From Microbacterium sp. Root553 (GTDB lineage: Bacteria; Actinomycetota; Actinomycetes; Actinomycetales; Microbacteriaceae), in the NCBI RefSeq assembly GCF_001426995.1, contig NZ_LMFY01000001.1:2353675-2417674 (forward strand): DNA of 64,000 nucleotides, in the 5' to 3' direction. Of the stretch, positions 9,959 through 20,300 are shown piece by piece (within the stretch, counting starts at the first letter, position 1; every line of letters starts with the position of its first letter). The notes under the pieces were generated by a model. That model had not been told where the DNA came from and searched no databases. It saw nothing but the letters and a program-made list of their open reading frames with translations. A program made the translations under genes and the position numbers.

Positions 9959-10761
9959 CGTTCCGACTCGGACCTGCGCTCCTGTTCTGCCCCGCCGATC
10001 GTCCTGAGCGGTTCCGCGGCGCGCTCGACAAGGCGGATGCCGTGATCCTCGACCTCGAGGACGCGGTGCTCCCCGCCGCGAAGGCCACCGCGCGCGGCAA
10101 TCTCATCGACGCCGACATCGACCCCGATCGGGTCGTCGTGCGTGTCAACGCTCCGGGAACCGAAGCGTTCGTGTCCGACCTCGCCACCCTGTCTCAGACC
10201 GATTTCCGCACCGTCATGGTGGCGAAGACGGAGAGCCCCGAGAGCCTCGCGCCGTTCGACCCGCGGTTCTCGCTGATCGCGCTGTGCGAGACCGCGCGGG
10301 GGGTGCACGCGGCCGCCCGCATCGCCGCGCATCCGCAGGTGATCGCCATGATGTGGGGTGCGGAGGACCTCGTCGCCTCGCTCGGCGGTACGTCCAGCCG
10401 GCGTCCGGACGGCGGCTACCGGGACGTGGCCCGCTACGCCCGCTCGCGGGTGCTCCTCGAGTCCGGTGCGCACGGCAAGGCGGCGATCGACGCGGTCCAC
10501 GTCGACATCGACGACATCGTGGGGCTGGAGAGCGAAGCGAGAGATGCCGTCGCCTCCGGCTTCGGGGCCACCGCATGCATCCACCCGAGTCAGGTCGCTG
10601 TCATCCGTGCCGCATACCGCCCGGACGACGCGACGCTCGCCTGGGCGCGTGCCGTGCTGGATGCCGCCGTCGTCGAGCGCGGGGTGTTCCGCTTCGAGGG
10701 GCGGATGATCGATGAGCCTGTGCTCCGGCACGCACGATCGGTCGTCTCGCGAGCACAGTGA
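9955..10761 (+). CDS. CitE-like HpcH/HpaI aldolase family CoA-ester lyase
   Basis: A 268-residue TIM-barrel lyase of the CitE-like class. It opens RLGPALLFCPADRPERF, then ADAVILDLEDAV (metal-binding ED) and VVRVNAPGTEAF; the metal-ligand glutamate is in LIALCETARGV. Short CitE-like proteins without other citrate lyase subunits cleave or thiolyse malyl- or methylmalyl-type CoA esters. Here it closes the branched-chain acyl-CoA operon, as citE does in M. tuberculosis. Its ATG overlaps the maoC stop. The real substrate is not determined. Confidence 0.85.
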   Translation: MTFRLGPALLFCPADRPERFRGALDKADAVILDLEDAVLPAAKATARGNLIDADIDPDRVVVRVNAPGTEAFVSDLATLSQTDFRTVMVAKTESPESLAPFDPRFSLIALCETARGVHAAARIAAHPQVIAMMWGAEDLVASLGGTSSRRPDGGYRDVARYARSRVLLESGAHGKAAIDAVHVDIDDIVGLESEARDAVASGFGATACIHPSQVAVIRAAYRPDDATLAWARAVLDAAVVERGVFRFEGRMIDEPVLRHARSVVSRAQ

Positions 10762-10812
10762 GAGCGGCCTGCCGGCGCTCCTCCGACCACGGCCCGAGAG
10801 CGACGTGAACCG

Positions 10813-11400
10813 TCAGACGAGCGCGAACTGATCGAGCAGCCGCACCGAGTGCGGAGAGACCTCGAAGCGATGGGCCGATCCGTTGGCGAGCACGTCGCCG
10901 TCCCGGGGCAGGGTGCCGCCGGACACGCGATCGATCACCGCGCGGATCACCCCGCCGTGGGCGACGACGATCACCGATTCCGCGACCGGTGCGGTGCGTT
11001 CCCGTGATTCGCGCGCGATGCGGTGCAGAGCGCCGAGGGCACGATCGCCGACCGCGTCGAGCGTCTCGGCGCCGGGGACCTCCGCATGCCAGTCGCCGTA
11101 GGTCGCGAGATACTCCTCGACGAGCAGTCCCTCGCCTTCGCCGAACTCCCGCTCGCGCACGTCCGCGACGGCGTCGCCGAGGGGGAGGCCGAGGCGGTCG
11201 GCGATGATCTGCGCGGTCTCGCGGGCGCGCGCGAGAGGGCTCGAGGTCACCGCGTGGTGCGTCCCGTCGGCCAGTCGCTCCGCTGCCGCGTAGGCATCGG
11301 CCCTGCCCGTCTCGTTGAGCGGGATGTCGGTCGATCCCTGGATGCGGCGGCCGAGGTTCCAGTCGGTCTGACCGTGTCGGACGAGGGTGATGAGGGTCAT
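10813..11400 (-). CDS. Histidine phosphatase (phosphoglycerate mutase-like) family protein
   Basis: 195 residues starting MTLITLVRHGQTDWN, with the phospho-accepting histidine in the RHG motif and the second catalytic histidine in VIVVAHGGVIRAV. Other conserved parts are SSPLARARETAQII and REREFGEGEG. It could act on phosphosugars, nucleotides or other small phosphoesters; the sequence does not say which. The ATG overlaps the stop of the sirtuin gene by 4 bp, so the two are co-transcribed. It converges on the citE-like gene across a short gap with no obvious terminator hairpin. Confidence 0.85.
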   Translation of the reverse strand: MTLITLVRHGQTDWNLGRRIQGSTDIPLNETGRADAYAAAERLADGTHHAVTSSPLARARETAQIIADRLGLPLGDAVADVREREFGEGEGLLVEEYLATYGDWHAEVPGAETLDAVGDRALGALHRIARESRERTAPVAESVIVVAHGGVIRAVIDRVSGGTLPRDGDVLANGSAHRFEVSPHSVRLLDQFALV

Positions 11401-12236
11401 CGGAGCATCTCCTGGAGGGCGGGGAGCACGTCGCTGGTGCCCGCCGCGATGGTGACGTGGGCCCAGGTGTCGGCTCTGGTCGGCTCGTGATTGACGATGA
11501 TCAGCGGGATGCCGCGACGCCGCGCGCGCTCCACGAGCCGCACGCCGGAGTTCACGACCAGCGAGGAGCCGGCGACGATGAGGGCGGTGCTCGACCGCAG
11601 CAGGGACTCCGCGGCCCGGAAGCGATCGAGCGGCACGTACTCGCCGAAGAACACGACGTCCGGCTTCAGCATCCCCTCGCACACCGTGCAGACGGGGATC
11701 ACGAAGCCGTCGGTGGTCTCGGGCAGCACATCGCCGTCGGGGGCCAGTGCGATGTTCTCGGGGACGGTAATCCAGGGGTTGAGCTCCTCGATCTGCACCG
11801 CGATGTCGCGACGGTCGAAGACCTGTCCGCAGCGCAGACACAGCACGCGGCGCATGGTCCCGTGCACCTCGATGACGTGCGAGCTGCCCGCCCGCAGGTG
11901 CAGGCCGTCGACGTTCTGGGTGATCACCCCGGACACCACGCCGGACGATTCCATCTCCGCGAGCGCGCGGTGTCCCGCGTTCGGCTCCGCCCGCGCGAAG
12001 GCCCGCCAGCCCAGATGTCCGCCCACCCAGTAGCGACGTCGCGCGCGCTCGTCGGCGAGGTAGGTCTGGATCGTCATCGGGTTGCTGCGCGCAGGGGCGC
12101 CTTCGCCCCGGTAGGCGGGGATGCCGGAATCGGTCGACAGACCAGCGCCGGTGAGCAGTGCGATGCGCGTTCCGCGCAGCAGCTCGGCGGCGCGGGCGAC
12201 GGTGGCCGACAACTCGGCGGTGTTCGACACGCTCAC
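11397..12236 (-). CDS. NAD-dependent protein deacylase, Sir2 family
   Basis: A sirtuin of about 279 residues. NAD-binding motifs are LLTGAGLSTDSGIPAYRG and TQNVDGLHLRAG; the catalytic histidine is in VIEVHGTMRRV. The zinc site is two CxxC pairs, CLRC and CTVC. It removes acyl groups from lysines, consuming NAD, and would link protein acylation to acyl-CoA metabolism such as that encoded upstream. The GTG at 12236 follows GAGGAGG by only a few bases; the GTG at 12230 has better spacing, so the start is uncertain by two codons. Confidence 0.86.
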   Translation of the reverse strand: MSVSNTAELSATVARAAELLRGTRIALLTGAGLSTDSGIPAYRGEGAPARSNPMTIQTYLADERARRRYWVGGHLGWRAFARAEPNAGHRALAEMESSGVVSGVITQNVDGLHLRAGSSHVIEVHGTMRRVLCLRCGQVFDRRDIAVQIEELNPWITVPENIALAPDGDVLPETTDGFVIPVCTVCEGMLKPDVVFFGEYVPLDRFRAAESLLRSSTALIVAGSSLVVNSGVRLVERARRRGIPLIIVNHEPTRADTWAHVTIAAGTSDVLPALQEMLR

Positions 12237-12336
12237 ATGACCTCCTCGATCGAGTCTACGGTGCGCACGCACGCCGGACGCCCGGCGGCAGCGTGCGGAC
12301 GACGGGGCGATCCGGCGTCGGTGACAGACTGGAGTC

Positions 12337-13224
12337 GTGGAACTGCTGACTGTGACGGATGCCGACGATCGACGCCTCGACGACTACCGCGGACTGACCG
12401 ACACGGCGTTGCGCACCCGCAGCGATCCCTCGGGCGGGCTGTACATCGCCGAATCGACCAAGGTCATCGCCCGCGCGGTCGCCGCCGGGCACAGGCCGCG
12501 CTCCGTGCTCGTGCAGGAGCGCCGGGTGGACGACATCCGCGCGATCGTCGGCGATCTGGACGTTCCCGTGTACATCGTCCCCGACGCGGTGGCGGAGGCG
12601 GTGACCGGCTTCGCCGTGCATCGCGGCACGATCGCGTCGATGCATCGCCCGGAGCTGCCGTCGGTGCGCGAGGTGATCGAGGGCGCGTCGGTGGTGCTGG
12701 TCCTCGAGAACATCGGCGATCACACCAACGTGTGTGACTCCAAAACACGCGTTCCAGGGCCTCCACGGAGGGCCCGCTCGCGCATCGCCATCCTAGAGGG
12801 ATTGGCTGACCACGCCAATGTCGGGAGTGCGATGAGAAACGCTGCAGCGCTCGGCATCGACGCAGTTCTGGTGACGCCAACTTGCTCGGATCCTCTGTAC
12901 CGGCGCTCCGTGCGCGTCTCCATGGGCACGGTGTTCCAGGTGCCGTGGACGCGGATTCCGGAGTGGCCAGCAGGCATCCACGAGCTGCAAGACGCCGGCT
13001 ACGTCGTGGCGGGAATGACGCTGGGGGAGGGAGCGATCACCCTCGACGAGCTGGTCGCTGAAGATCACGAGAAGCTCGCTCTGGTGTTCGGCACCGAAGG
13101 CGACGGCATCACACCAGCAACTGACCGCCTACTCGATCGCCGCGTGACCATTCCCATGATGGGTGGGGTCGACTCGCTGAACGTTGCTGCGGCGACGGCG
13201 GTGACGTTCTACGCGACCAGATAG
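12337..13224 (+). CDS. Chimeric SpoU/TrmH-type RNA 2'-O-methyltransferase (host N-terminus, island-borne SPOUT domain)
   Basis: Residues 1-132 are the host substrate-binding domain and the first SPOUT motif (VVLVLENIGDHTNV). At about 12731 the sequence switches to foreign DNA. About 19 unrelated residues follow, then a second first motif (ILEGLADHANVGSAMRNAAA) and a complete SPOUT domain with EGDGI and IPMMGGVDSLNVAAA motifs. The frame stays open, giving 295 residues against about 266 for the reconstructed native gene. The real host 3' half lies at 27541-27945. The chimera may still be a working RNA ribose methyltransferase with the catalytic domain replaced. The start is GTG. Confidence 0.85.
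   Translation: MELLTVTDADDRRLDDYRGLTDTALRTRSDPSGGLYIAESTKVIARAVAAGHRPRSVLVQERRVDDIRAIVGDLDVPVYIVPDAVAEAVTGFAVHRGTIASMHRPELPSVREVIEGASVVLVLENIGDHTNVCDSKTRVPGPPRRARSRIAILEGLADHANVGSAMRNAAALGIDAVLVTPTCSDPLYRRSVRVSMGTVFQVPWTRIPEWPAGIHELQDAGYVVAGMTLGEGAITLDELVAEDHEKLALVFGTEGDGITPATDRLLDRRVTIPMMGGVDSLNVAAATAVTFYATR
12725..12731. repeat. Left junction core (candidate attL)
   Basis: CCAACGT occurs here at the point where host SpoU sequence stops, and again at 27533-27539. To the right, GTGTGACTCC marks island DNA. A 7-bp identity is short, but it falls exactly at the discontinuity of the split gene at both ends, which supports it as the crossover region. Confidence 0.5.
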
Positions 13225-13345
13225 CCCGCACCCGACGCACCAGGCTGGGTTCCGGACTCATGTCCGAGGTCGCCGATACGCTTCGAGGAAAGACGCGCCT
13301 AACTTAGCGGTGCGAAACAACAGGGTGAACGGGACGATAACTAGC

Positions 13346-13546
13346 ATGACGAATGCCGCGCACAGGACCACCAGCCTCAATGCGGCGAAAGCTGGGAAGA
13401 ACGACGTGTTCTACACACAGTGACCCGAGATTGAGCGCGAGATGAACGCTTATGTCGAGTACGACCCTGACGTGTTCCGCGACAAGGTGGTCCTGTTGCC
13501 GTGCGATGACCCCGAGTGGTTCAACCGCGCCAAGGGAAACAGGTAG
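13346..13546 (+). pseudogene. Truncated EcoRI-type N6-adenine DNA methyltransferase fragment
   Basis: Read from ATG 13346, the frame gives SLNAAKAGKNDVFYTQ, an in-frame TGA at 13421, then PEIEREMNAY, VEYDPDVFRDKVVLLPCDDP and EW, before diverging and stopping at 13544. This is the N-terminus of the EcoRI-family adenine methylase (typical KNDEFYTQ...IEKEL...DKVVLCNCDDP). The stop replaces a codon that is probably Trp in relatives, and everything past the CDDPEW segment, including the catalytic NPPF motif, is missing. It is a dead remnant of a restriction-modification or orphan methylase gene. Confidence 0.72.
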
Positions 13547-13552
13547 GTCGGC

Positions 13553-14758
13553 GTGATGGCGACGGGCTACGAGCGGTACAGCAAGCACGCGGTCTGGGAG
13601 TCTCTGCGGCTCAAGCGGGAGTCGCTCAACGCGGCCAGGTTCGACAATGCCGAGGCCGAGCAATGGCGTGAAGACATCGTGGAGTGGCTTGACGAGGCGC
13701 TCAAGACGCGCGCTGCCCGGCAGCCTGCGCTCTATCTCAGCACGTTGGACGTCCTCAGCTCGGCGCTCAACCAGCTCCCAGTCGACACTGCCGGTTTCCA
13801 ACAGTTCATCGCGTATCGCCAGCAGAACGGCCATGCTTTCCAGCAGCTAGAACAAGCGCTTCGCGCGCTGCCGCTGCCACCGCCCAAGGATCTGAAGGCA
13901 AACTATGTCGAGCTCCTCGACCAGGAAGTCATTACCCGGAACAAGCGGCTCGGCGAGCTGGAGCAGCGCGTCGCAGAGACCGAGCAATCGCTGAAGCTGC
14001 GCCTTGCTGAGCTGGATAAAGTCACGACCGAGGTCCAAACACTGCGCACGGAAATCCAAGCCGAACGCGAAGCCATCACAGCGGTCAGCCAATCAGCCGA
14101 TACCGACATGCGTGATGCCTGGACAGAAGCACTCGAAGTCTGGCGCAAGGATCGCGAGGCCACAGACCTGGAGCACGACACGCAAGCGCTCGCGAGCATC
14201 GCCGCGCTCGCGGCGACAACTAAGGCCGGCGAGGCGCTTGCCGAACACGCAGCCGGCGACCTCAGCGCCGCCGACTGGTACGGTCGGGCGAAGCGGGAGC
14301 GTCGCGCCGCGCACTTGATCCGTTTCGGGGCATGGGCGGCTTTTCTTTTCGCAGGGGCCGTTGGCTTCTACATCGTCAACGAAGCCATCATTAAGAACTT
14401 CGACATCTCCGTTGGCGGGGGAATCCTCCGTGCCTCGATCGCGGTCGTCATCGGTGCGTTCGGCGGATTGCTGCTGCGCGAAGCCGGCAGGCACTTCCGC
14501 GAGGCGGACACTGCCGAGGATGTCGCTCTCTCCCTCAAGGCACTGGCTCCGTTCTATGCGAACTCCGCGGACGGGATCCGACTGGCGGCACGAGTCGAGC
14601 TCGGCGATGCGGTGCTCGTAAAGAACGTGCTTTCCCGTTTCTCACATCGGGATGCAGCGAAGCATTCCAGCGAGGTCAAGACGGAAGAACTGCCAGGACT
14701 GGTCAAGGAAGCCGCGAACGCTTTGAAACTGGCCGAGAACGCTTCGACTAAACCGTAG
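13553..14758 (+). CDS. Unknown protein: coiled coil followed by two membrane segments
   Basis: 401 residues, not recognised. Residues about 1-110 are helical and polar; about 115-180 form a heptad-rich coiled coil (LGELEQRVAETEQSLKLRL). Two hydrophobic segments follow at about 255-276 (FGAWAAFLFAGAVGFYIV) and 290-308 (ILRASIAVVIGAFGGLLL), then a charged C-terminal domain of about 90 residues. GTG 13553 and ATG 13556 are alternative starts, both with weak ribosome binding sites. The zinc-hook ATPase gene follows within about 80 bp on the same strand. A sensor/effector pair, with this as the membrane component, is a reasonable hypothesis only. Confidence 0.7.
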   Translation: MMATGYERYSKHAVWESLRLKRESLNAARFDNAEAEQWREDIVEWLDEALKTRAARQPALYLSTLDVLSSALNQLPVDTAGFQQFIAYRQQNGHAFQQLEQALRALPLPPPKDLKANYVELLDQEVITRNKRLGELEQRVAETEQSLKLRLAELDKVTTEVQTLRTEIQAEREAITAVSQSADTDMRDAWTEALEVWRKDREATDLEHDTQALASIAALAATTKAGEALAEHAAGDLSAADWYGRAKRERRAAHLIRFGAWAAFLFAGAVGFYIVNEAIIKNFDISVGGGILRASIAVVIGAFGGLLLREAGRHFREADTAEDVALSLKALAPFYANSADGIRLAARVELGDAVLVKNVLSRFSHRDAAKHSSEVKTEELPGLVKEAANALKLAENASTKP

Positions 14759-14834
14759 GAGCTGACGCACTCGACGCAAACAGCATGATGCGCTGATCTT
14801 GCCCAGGCAACGCCCCCCAACAGAACGAGACACA

Positions 14835-17393
14835 GTGACCGCTTACGAAGACGTTCTCGATTGGATCGCTACCCGACCCTGGTGGCAACAACGCGCGCTG
14901 GCACGCATCGCGAGCGGGGAAACGATCGGCGAGACCGAGTACGAAGAGATCGCCAAAAGCCTGTTCGATAAGCCGCCCGTCGCTCCGGAAGGCGGCTGGC
15001 TCGCATCGGTTACCATCCCTCAGAGCACGAACGACGAGCCGGTGCGGATCGTCGCCGTCAAGGGCGTGTCCAACGTCAATCGGCTCGCCGAGAACCAGGA
15101 GCTGACGTTCGCGCCAGACGGACTGACCGTCGTGTATGGCAACAATGGCAGCGGGAAGTCCGGGTACGCGCGCATTCTTCAGTCCATGGTGCGGGCCCGC
15201 CACCGAGCAGACATTCTCCCCGACGTTTTTGCTGAATCCCCGGGAGAGCAGTCGGGCGAAGTCACGTTCCGCGTTGCAGACACCGAGTACACCTCGACCC
15301 TCGGGTCCACCGCCGATGCTGCTCTCGGACGGGTTGCCCTCTACGACGAGCACTGCGGAGACACCTACCTCAACTCGGAAGCCGAGATCTCGTACCGACC
15401 TTCAGCGGTGCAACTTCTTGATGACCTTTCGACCCTGACCGCCGGCGTGCGACGAGTCATCGACAAGTGGAAAACCGAGAAAGGTACGCCAGGAGCACTT
15501 CCCGAGGTCGTCGATCCAGGATCGGCTGCAACTTTCCTGAAGGCTCTCACGGCCAAGACGACGGATGCGGAGATCACTGCGGCCGCCACTTGCCCCCACG
15601 ACGTCGATCAGAAGCTGAGCGACCAGATCGAGGAAGTAGCTCGACTTCGAACCGCTGATCCTGCACAGGAGAAGCAGAAGTTGACCAGAAAGGCCAATGC
15701 GCTCGATCTGGTCGCTGAGCACTTACTCAGCCTCGACCGCTCGTTGGGCTCCGCTGTGCACGAGAAACTGCAGAACTTGAGTGCGAAGGCGAAGGTGGCG
15801 CAGGAAGCGGCGGACGCAGCGTCTGTGACCACCTTCGGAGACGAGCCGCTTGCCGGTATCGGATCACCGGTCTGGAAGGCGCTGTGGCAGGCAGCTGAGA
15901 AGTACTCACTTACCGTCTACCCAGAGCACGACTTCCCGCACGCAGAAGAAAGCGCAGTGTGCGTCTTGTGCCAGCAGTCGCTCGACACCGGAGGCAGCGC
16001 ACGGCTGAAGCGGTTCCACGATTTCGTCTCCGACACGACAGCCCAGGATGCTGAGACGGCAAAAGCGGAACTCGATACGTTTCTCGCGGTTCTCGGCCGG
16101 CAGCCGGTGGAGAACCAAGCGATCGCGGTCGCCATCGCGACTATCGAGCAGTCAGAGCCGGAGGTCACCGCGCGGGTCCAGCCGTTTTTCGCTGCTTTCC
16201 GCGCACGCCAGGCCGCCATGATCGCGGACGAGCAACCGGCGGACGTAAACATCGCCGCAGAAACTGTCGCGTTTACAGCGCAGGCTAAAGGCCTTCGTGA
16301 CCAAGCTGACTCGATCGACGCCGCTGAATTCGCGGGGCGTCTCGCTCAGGCGCAGGCCGAAGAGAACCGACTGCGCGACCAGATTGCGATGCGCGATGGG
16401 CGGCTGCAGATCGAGGCGGAACGTGCCCGCCTGCGCGAGTTGACGGTGCTCAATGACAAGTTCTCCGAAGCGAATACACGCGCCCTCACCGACAAAGTAG
16501 GTGAATTGACGAAGAAGTACGTGACCGAAGAGGCGCGAGATCGCTTCACACGCGAGACGGACCGACTCGAACTGGAGCGGGTTACCTTCAAAGCAACTAA
16601 GTCGCGCCAGGGTATGGGTCTGCTCCATAAAGCCGACTTCTTGAATGCGCGCGCAGGGGCACGCCTCGGCGACGTTCTCTCCGAGGGTGAGCAAACCGCG
16701 CTCGGCTTCGCTGGATTCCTGACCGAAGTGCACTTCGACACGAGCAAGTCTGCGTTGGTCTTCGACGACCCCGTTTCTTCGCTTGACCACATGCGGCGCG
16801 AGGCGGTTGCCCACCGAATCATCGATCTGGCGGGGGAGCGGCAGGTCATCATTTTCACGCATGACATCGCCTTCACGATGGTGCTCCGCAAGATCGCAGA
16901 AGCCGCGAACGTCCCCTTCGCAACTCGAGGTATCGAACGCAAGCGCAAGATTGGACCAGGGTTTACGACCCTCAAGCATCCCTGGACGGCCCAGGACGCC
17001 GCGCAACGCGTAGATAGCCTTCGGCAAGAAGTGGCGGCTCTGCGGCGTGACGAAGAAGGTATGTCCGAGCCCGAGTACCAACGGGCGACAGAGGAAATTG
17101 CCGGTCACATGTCACAGACGTGGGAACGCATCATCAGCCAGGTACTGGCCGAGCCCCTCGTCGACTACAAGTCTCTGGAGGTCAGGGTCGGGAAGCTGCG
17201 CGTCATCGGGCGGGTCACGCCTGACGACGTCAAGACATATGACGATTCGTACACAAGGATCTCTGGTTGGGCGCTAAGGCACGATCCGCACCCCGAACTG
17301 AACTACACGCCGCCGTCCGTGGATACTCTGAAGGCCGAGATCGACGTGCTCGATACCTGGTTGAAGGGCGTTAAGAAGCATCAACAGCCCTGA
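14835..17393 (+). CDS. SMC/Rad50-like ATPase with zinc hook (AAA_13-like, RloC/PrrC-like architecture)
   Basis: 852 residues from GTG 14835 (TTG 14799 adds 12; neither has a good ribosome binding site). Walker A is YGNNGSGKS (GNNGSGKS at 102-109). A helical arm carries a Rad50-type CxxC hook, CVLC at 376-379. The ABC signature LSEGE is at 615-619, Walker B is LVFDDPVSSLD with D644/D645, and the H-loop is FTHD. An N-terminal helical domain of about 75 residues precedes the ATPase. The C-terminal about 90 residues (RISGWALRHDPHPEL) contain R/H residues that recall HEPN-like RNases, but this is weak. RloC and PrrC anticodon nucleases share the general plan. A phage-defence effector is likely. 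Confidence 0.78.
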   Translation: MTAYEDVLDWIATRPWWQQRALARIASGETIGETEYEEIAKSLFDKPPVAPEGGWLASVTIPQSTNDEPVRIVAVKGVSNVNRLAENQELTFAPDGLTVVYGNNGSGKSGYARILQSMVRARHRADILPDVFAESPGEQSGEVTFRVADTEYTSTLGSTADAALGRVALYDEHCGDTYLNSEAEISYRPSAVQLLDDLSTLTAGVRRVIDKWKTEKGTPGALPEVVDPGSAATFLKALTAKTTDAEITAAATCPHDVDQKLSDQIEEVARLRTADPAQEKQKLTRKANALDLVAEHLLSLDRSLGSAVHEKLQNLSAKAKVAQEAADAASVTTFGDEPLAGIGSPVWKALWQAAEKYSLTVYPEHDFPHAEESAVCVLCQQSLDTGGSARLKRFHDFVSDTTAQDAETAKAELDTFLAVLGRQPVENQAIAVAIATIEQSEPEVTARVQPFFAAFRARQAAMIADEQPADVNIAAETVAFTAQAKGLRDQADSIDAAEFAGRLAQAQAEENRLRDQIAMRDGRLQIEAERARLRELTVLNDKFSEANTRALTDKVGELTKKYVTEEARDRFTRETDRLELERVTFKATKSRQGMGLLHKADFLNARAGARLGDVLSEGEQTALGFAGFLTEVHFDTSKSALVFDDPVSSLDHMRREAVAHRIIDLAGERQVIIFTHDIAFTMVLRKIAEAANVPFATRGIERKRKIGPGFTTLKHPWTAQDAAQRVDSLRQEVAALRRDEEGMSEPEYQRATEEIAGHMSQTWERIISQVLAEPLVDYKSLEVRVGKLRVIGRVTPDDVKTYDDSYTRISGWALRHDPHPELNYTPPSVDTLKAEIDVLDTWLKGVKKHQQP

Positions 17394-17399
17394 ACTCGA

Positions 17400-20300
17400 T
17401 CAATCACTCTGTTCTTCGGAAGCTCGCAACGCCATACGGCCTCGGTTTGCTTCGATGACTCGTTCGGCTCGGACCTCCGCGGCAACGAACTTGATCAGCG
17501 GGTCGCGGTCCTCTGCCAGAGCATCGAGAATCTGAGCCGGGGCATCTGGGTTCAACGCCACCAGAAGTGCCAGATCAGAGCTGCGGCCGGCGAGATCCGC
17601 CAGTACGTCGATCGGTGTTGCGCCGTTGAACGCGACAGCCTGCTGTGTTTCGGCATCATTCTCGACAGCTAGTAGCCGCAATACCTCTGGAGGCGTGTTC
17701 GGGTTGGCCGCGACGACACGCCTAACCTGCTTACTTCGACGCTCACCGCCGAGGAACGTAAGAATGTCGGGCGTTGCCAATGGGTTGTACGCGACTTGCG
17801 CACGAACTTCGGCGCGCTTGTTCGCTGCCATCGCATGCAACTCGGACACCTTAGGAGGCGTCCGTTTCGGAGCGATCTCGACTGCGCCGACTTCGGCAGG
17901 GTCAGTGTCTTCGGCGGTATCGGCGACAGGATTGCGGAAGGCTGCAATGCGAACGTCAAGGTCTGGATCGAGGAACAGTGCGTTGAGTGCGTCGCCCGGG
18001 AGGTTTGAATTGCGTGCCGCACATTTCCGCACTTCAGCATCCTCGTCCTGCGCCAGCAGTTCCAGGATTTTCACTGGCGTATGTGAATGAGTGGCGACAG
18101 CGCATCGAACCTCTTCGTCGCGGCTCTTGGCGAGTCGCACCAGCGTCGTTGCTCCGGTGCGGGCGTCTTCGGCTGCCTCCAATCGGAGGTTCGGTTGGCG
18201 CATGCGGCTCTTCGACAGTCGATCAAGGGCTTCTTCGACCAAAGTGTATGGAAGTGCGAGGTCGCCACGTGAGGTTGCCGCCTGCAGCGCCTCCAGGAGT
18301 TCGAGATCACTCGCCGTGGTCAGCAGAGATGCTGCAAGCTTCGCCGCGAGATCGCCAGGAAGCGCCTCGTTGGCGAGCACTGCCACGCGAATCGTCTTGG
18401 ACTTGTCCTCGGCAAGCAACTGCAGAGCCGGCACGGGGGCTGTGCTGTTCAGGGCCACTGTCAGTCGGACGTCAACTGAACGATCCCGGGCAAGCCGCTC
18501 CATCACGGCATCGGGCATTTGCTGCGACCCCGCGAACCACTCCCTCGCTTCGGCGGATCGCACTGACTGGATCTTCTCGGCCAGAAGGTCGACGCTCACG
18601 GCGTCTAGCGTTGGATTGCCGGCCAGCGCTGTCAAGATTTCGGGTGAGTTCTCATGGATCAGCTCCCTGAGCATCGCTGGCGGCGTTGCCGGGTGTGAGG
18701 CGATGACTGCCAGCATCTGCGCGTTGTACTCCGCAGGCGTGCACCACTTCTCGTAGGCTGTGAGCCCCTGGGTGCGGAACGTCAGCCGGGCAGATTTGGA
18801 AGCGGCAAGCTCGCTAAGGGTCTTGCTCATGGCGTCATCATGGACGGGCAGTGACCGCTTGAGCGCGGACCAGCGGATCTCAGCATCGCTATCGGTGAAG
18901 AGCTTCTCCCGCACGGCGAGATCAGCAATGGGAAGGCTGTTCGCCACGATGTGCCGAATGTGCGCAGGCTGATCGTCCTGCATCAACGAGATCTTCAGTT
19001 CATTCGGCAGTCCGTTCTTCAAACGCTCGGGAAGGTCGTTCCTCCGGTCAGCAATCGCCGCCCAGACACGACTTGCCTGCGGAAGCGGAAGACCGGGATT
19101 CCAGCCAAGGCGGTTGCCAATGAAGAGGTGGACCAGCTGTTCCAGAAGTCCGAGGTTCGCATCAGCTGGGTCGCGATCCTGGCGAATCTGCACGGCATGC
19201 GGGGCCAAGGCACCTGGATTCCCTGGCTGCACCGCCACCAGGTCATGAGTGTTCGCAACAGTGCCGGTTGCTGCAGGGGGGACTGGCGAGCTCGTCTCAA
19301 TGCTGTGAGCCGATCCAGTCGCTTCTTGCCGCCATGCGCCTGCGTTCGCGGCGGCCGCGCGTCGCACCATCAAGCTCGTGTCCTGAGCGAACGCAGACAG
19401 TATCTCATTTGGCGTCGCGGGGTTCATTGCCACGCCTTCACGTACGCGCGCGTAGCGGTCTGCGGCCAGCGTTCGCAGCGTGTCTTCAGGCGTCGCGGGA
19501 TTCCTTCCCACTCGGAACCTCAGGTCCGTGTCGTCCCCGAGAGCCAGCGCCAGGAGCATCGCATGGGGTGTGTTGCGGTTGTCTGCCAGCAGTTGCAGCT
19601 TGCGGCGTTCTGAGACGGGAACGTGAACGGCGATCTGGTTCCGCTTCGTCGCGTTCACGAATCCTTCGCGCAACGTCGGCAGCAGCTCATCGGGATCGCC
19701 ATCGAGCAGTCGCTCAAGGCTCCAGATCGGCATGAGCCCTTGCCGTGGAAGCCAGATGCCCACACTGCGCACGGCCAACTCGTCTTCGAGATCGAGCATG
19801 ACATACCCGAGCAACTGCCGCAGAAACCCGCGCAACTTGGGAATGCTCAACTCCGCGTATACCTTGCAGTCGATCAGCGTGTCGCCGACAAGCCAATCGC
19901 CATCAGCTCCGCCCAGCAGCATCGCACCGCTGAACCCCGGATTCGGCTCGAAGCGGTCGCCGTCGGCAATTCGGTCGCGCCAGGCGTTGATCTGGGATGC
20001 GTTCGCCACGAGCAGCGAACGAATGTCCGCGATCGCCAGTGGATCGATCGAGGCGGCAAACGAGAGCCCGTCATCTACGGCGTCGCATGATGCGCCTACA
20101 GAACCGCTCAGTGCCTCAGGCCCGGCCCGATAAAACTGCTCGCAGTGAGCGAGCAGTATTGATGCGCGGTCGAGATCAGCCTCATCCGAAGGCGCGGACA
20201 GCAGCTGTTCTGCCACTTGGAACGCTTCGGTCAGTATCCGTGCCCGATGCAACCCATTCTCGATCTCGTCGATGAAACGGGGCAGTTCGGTAATGCCAGC

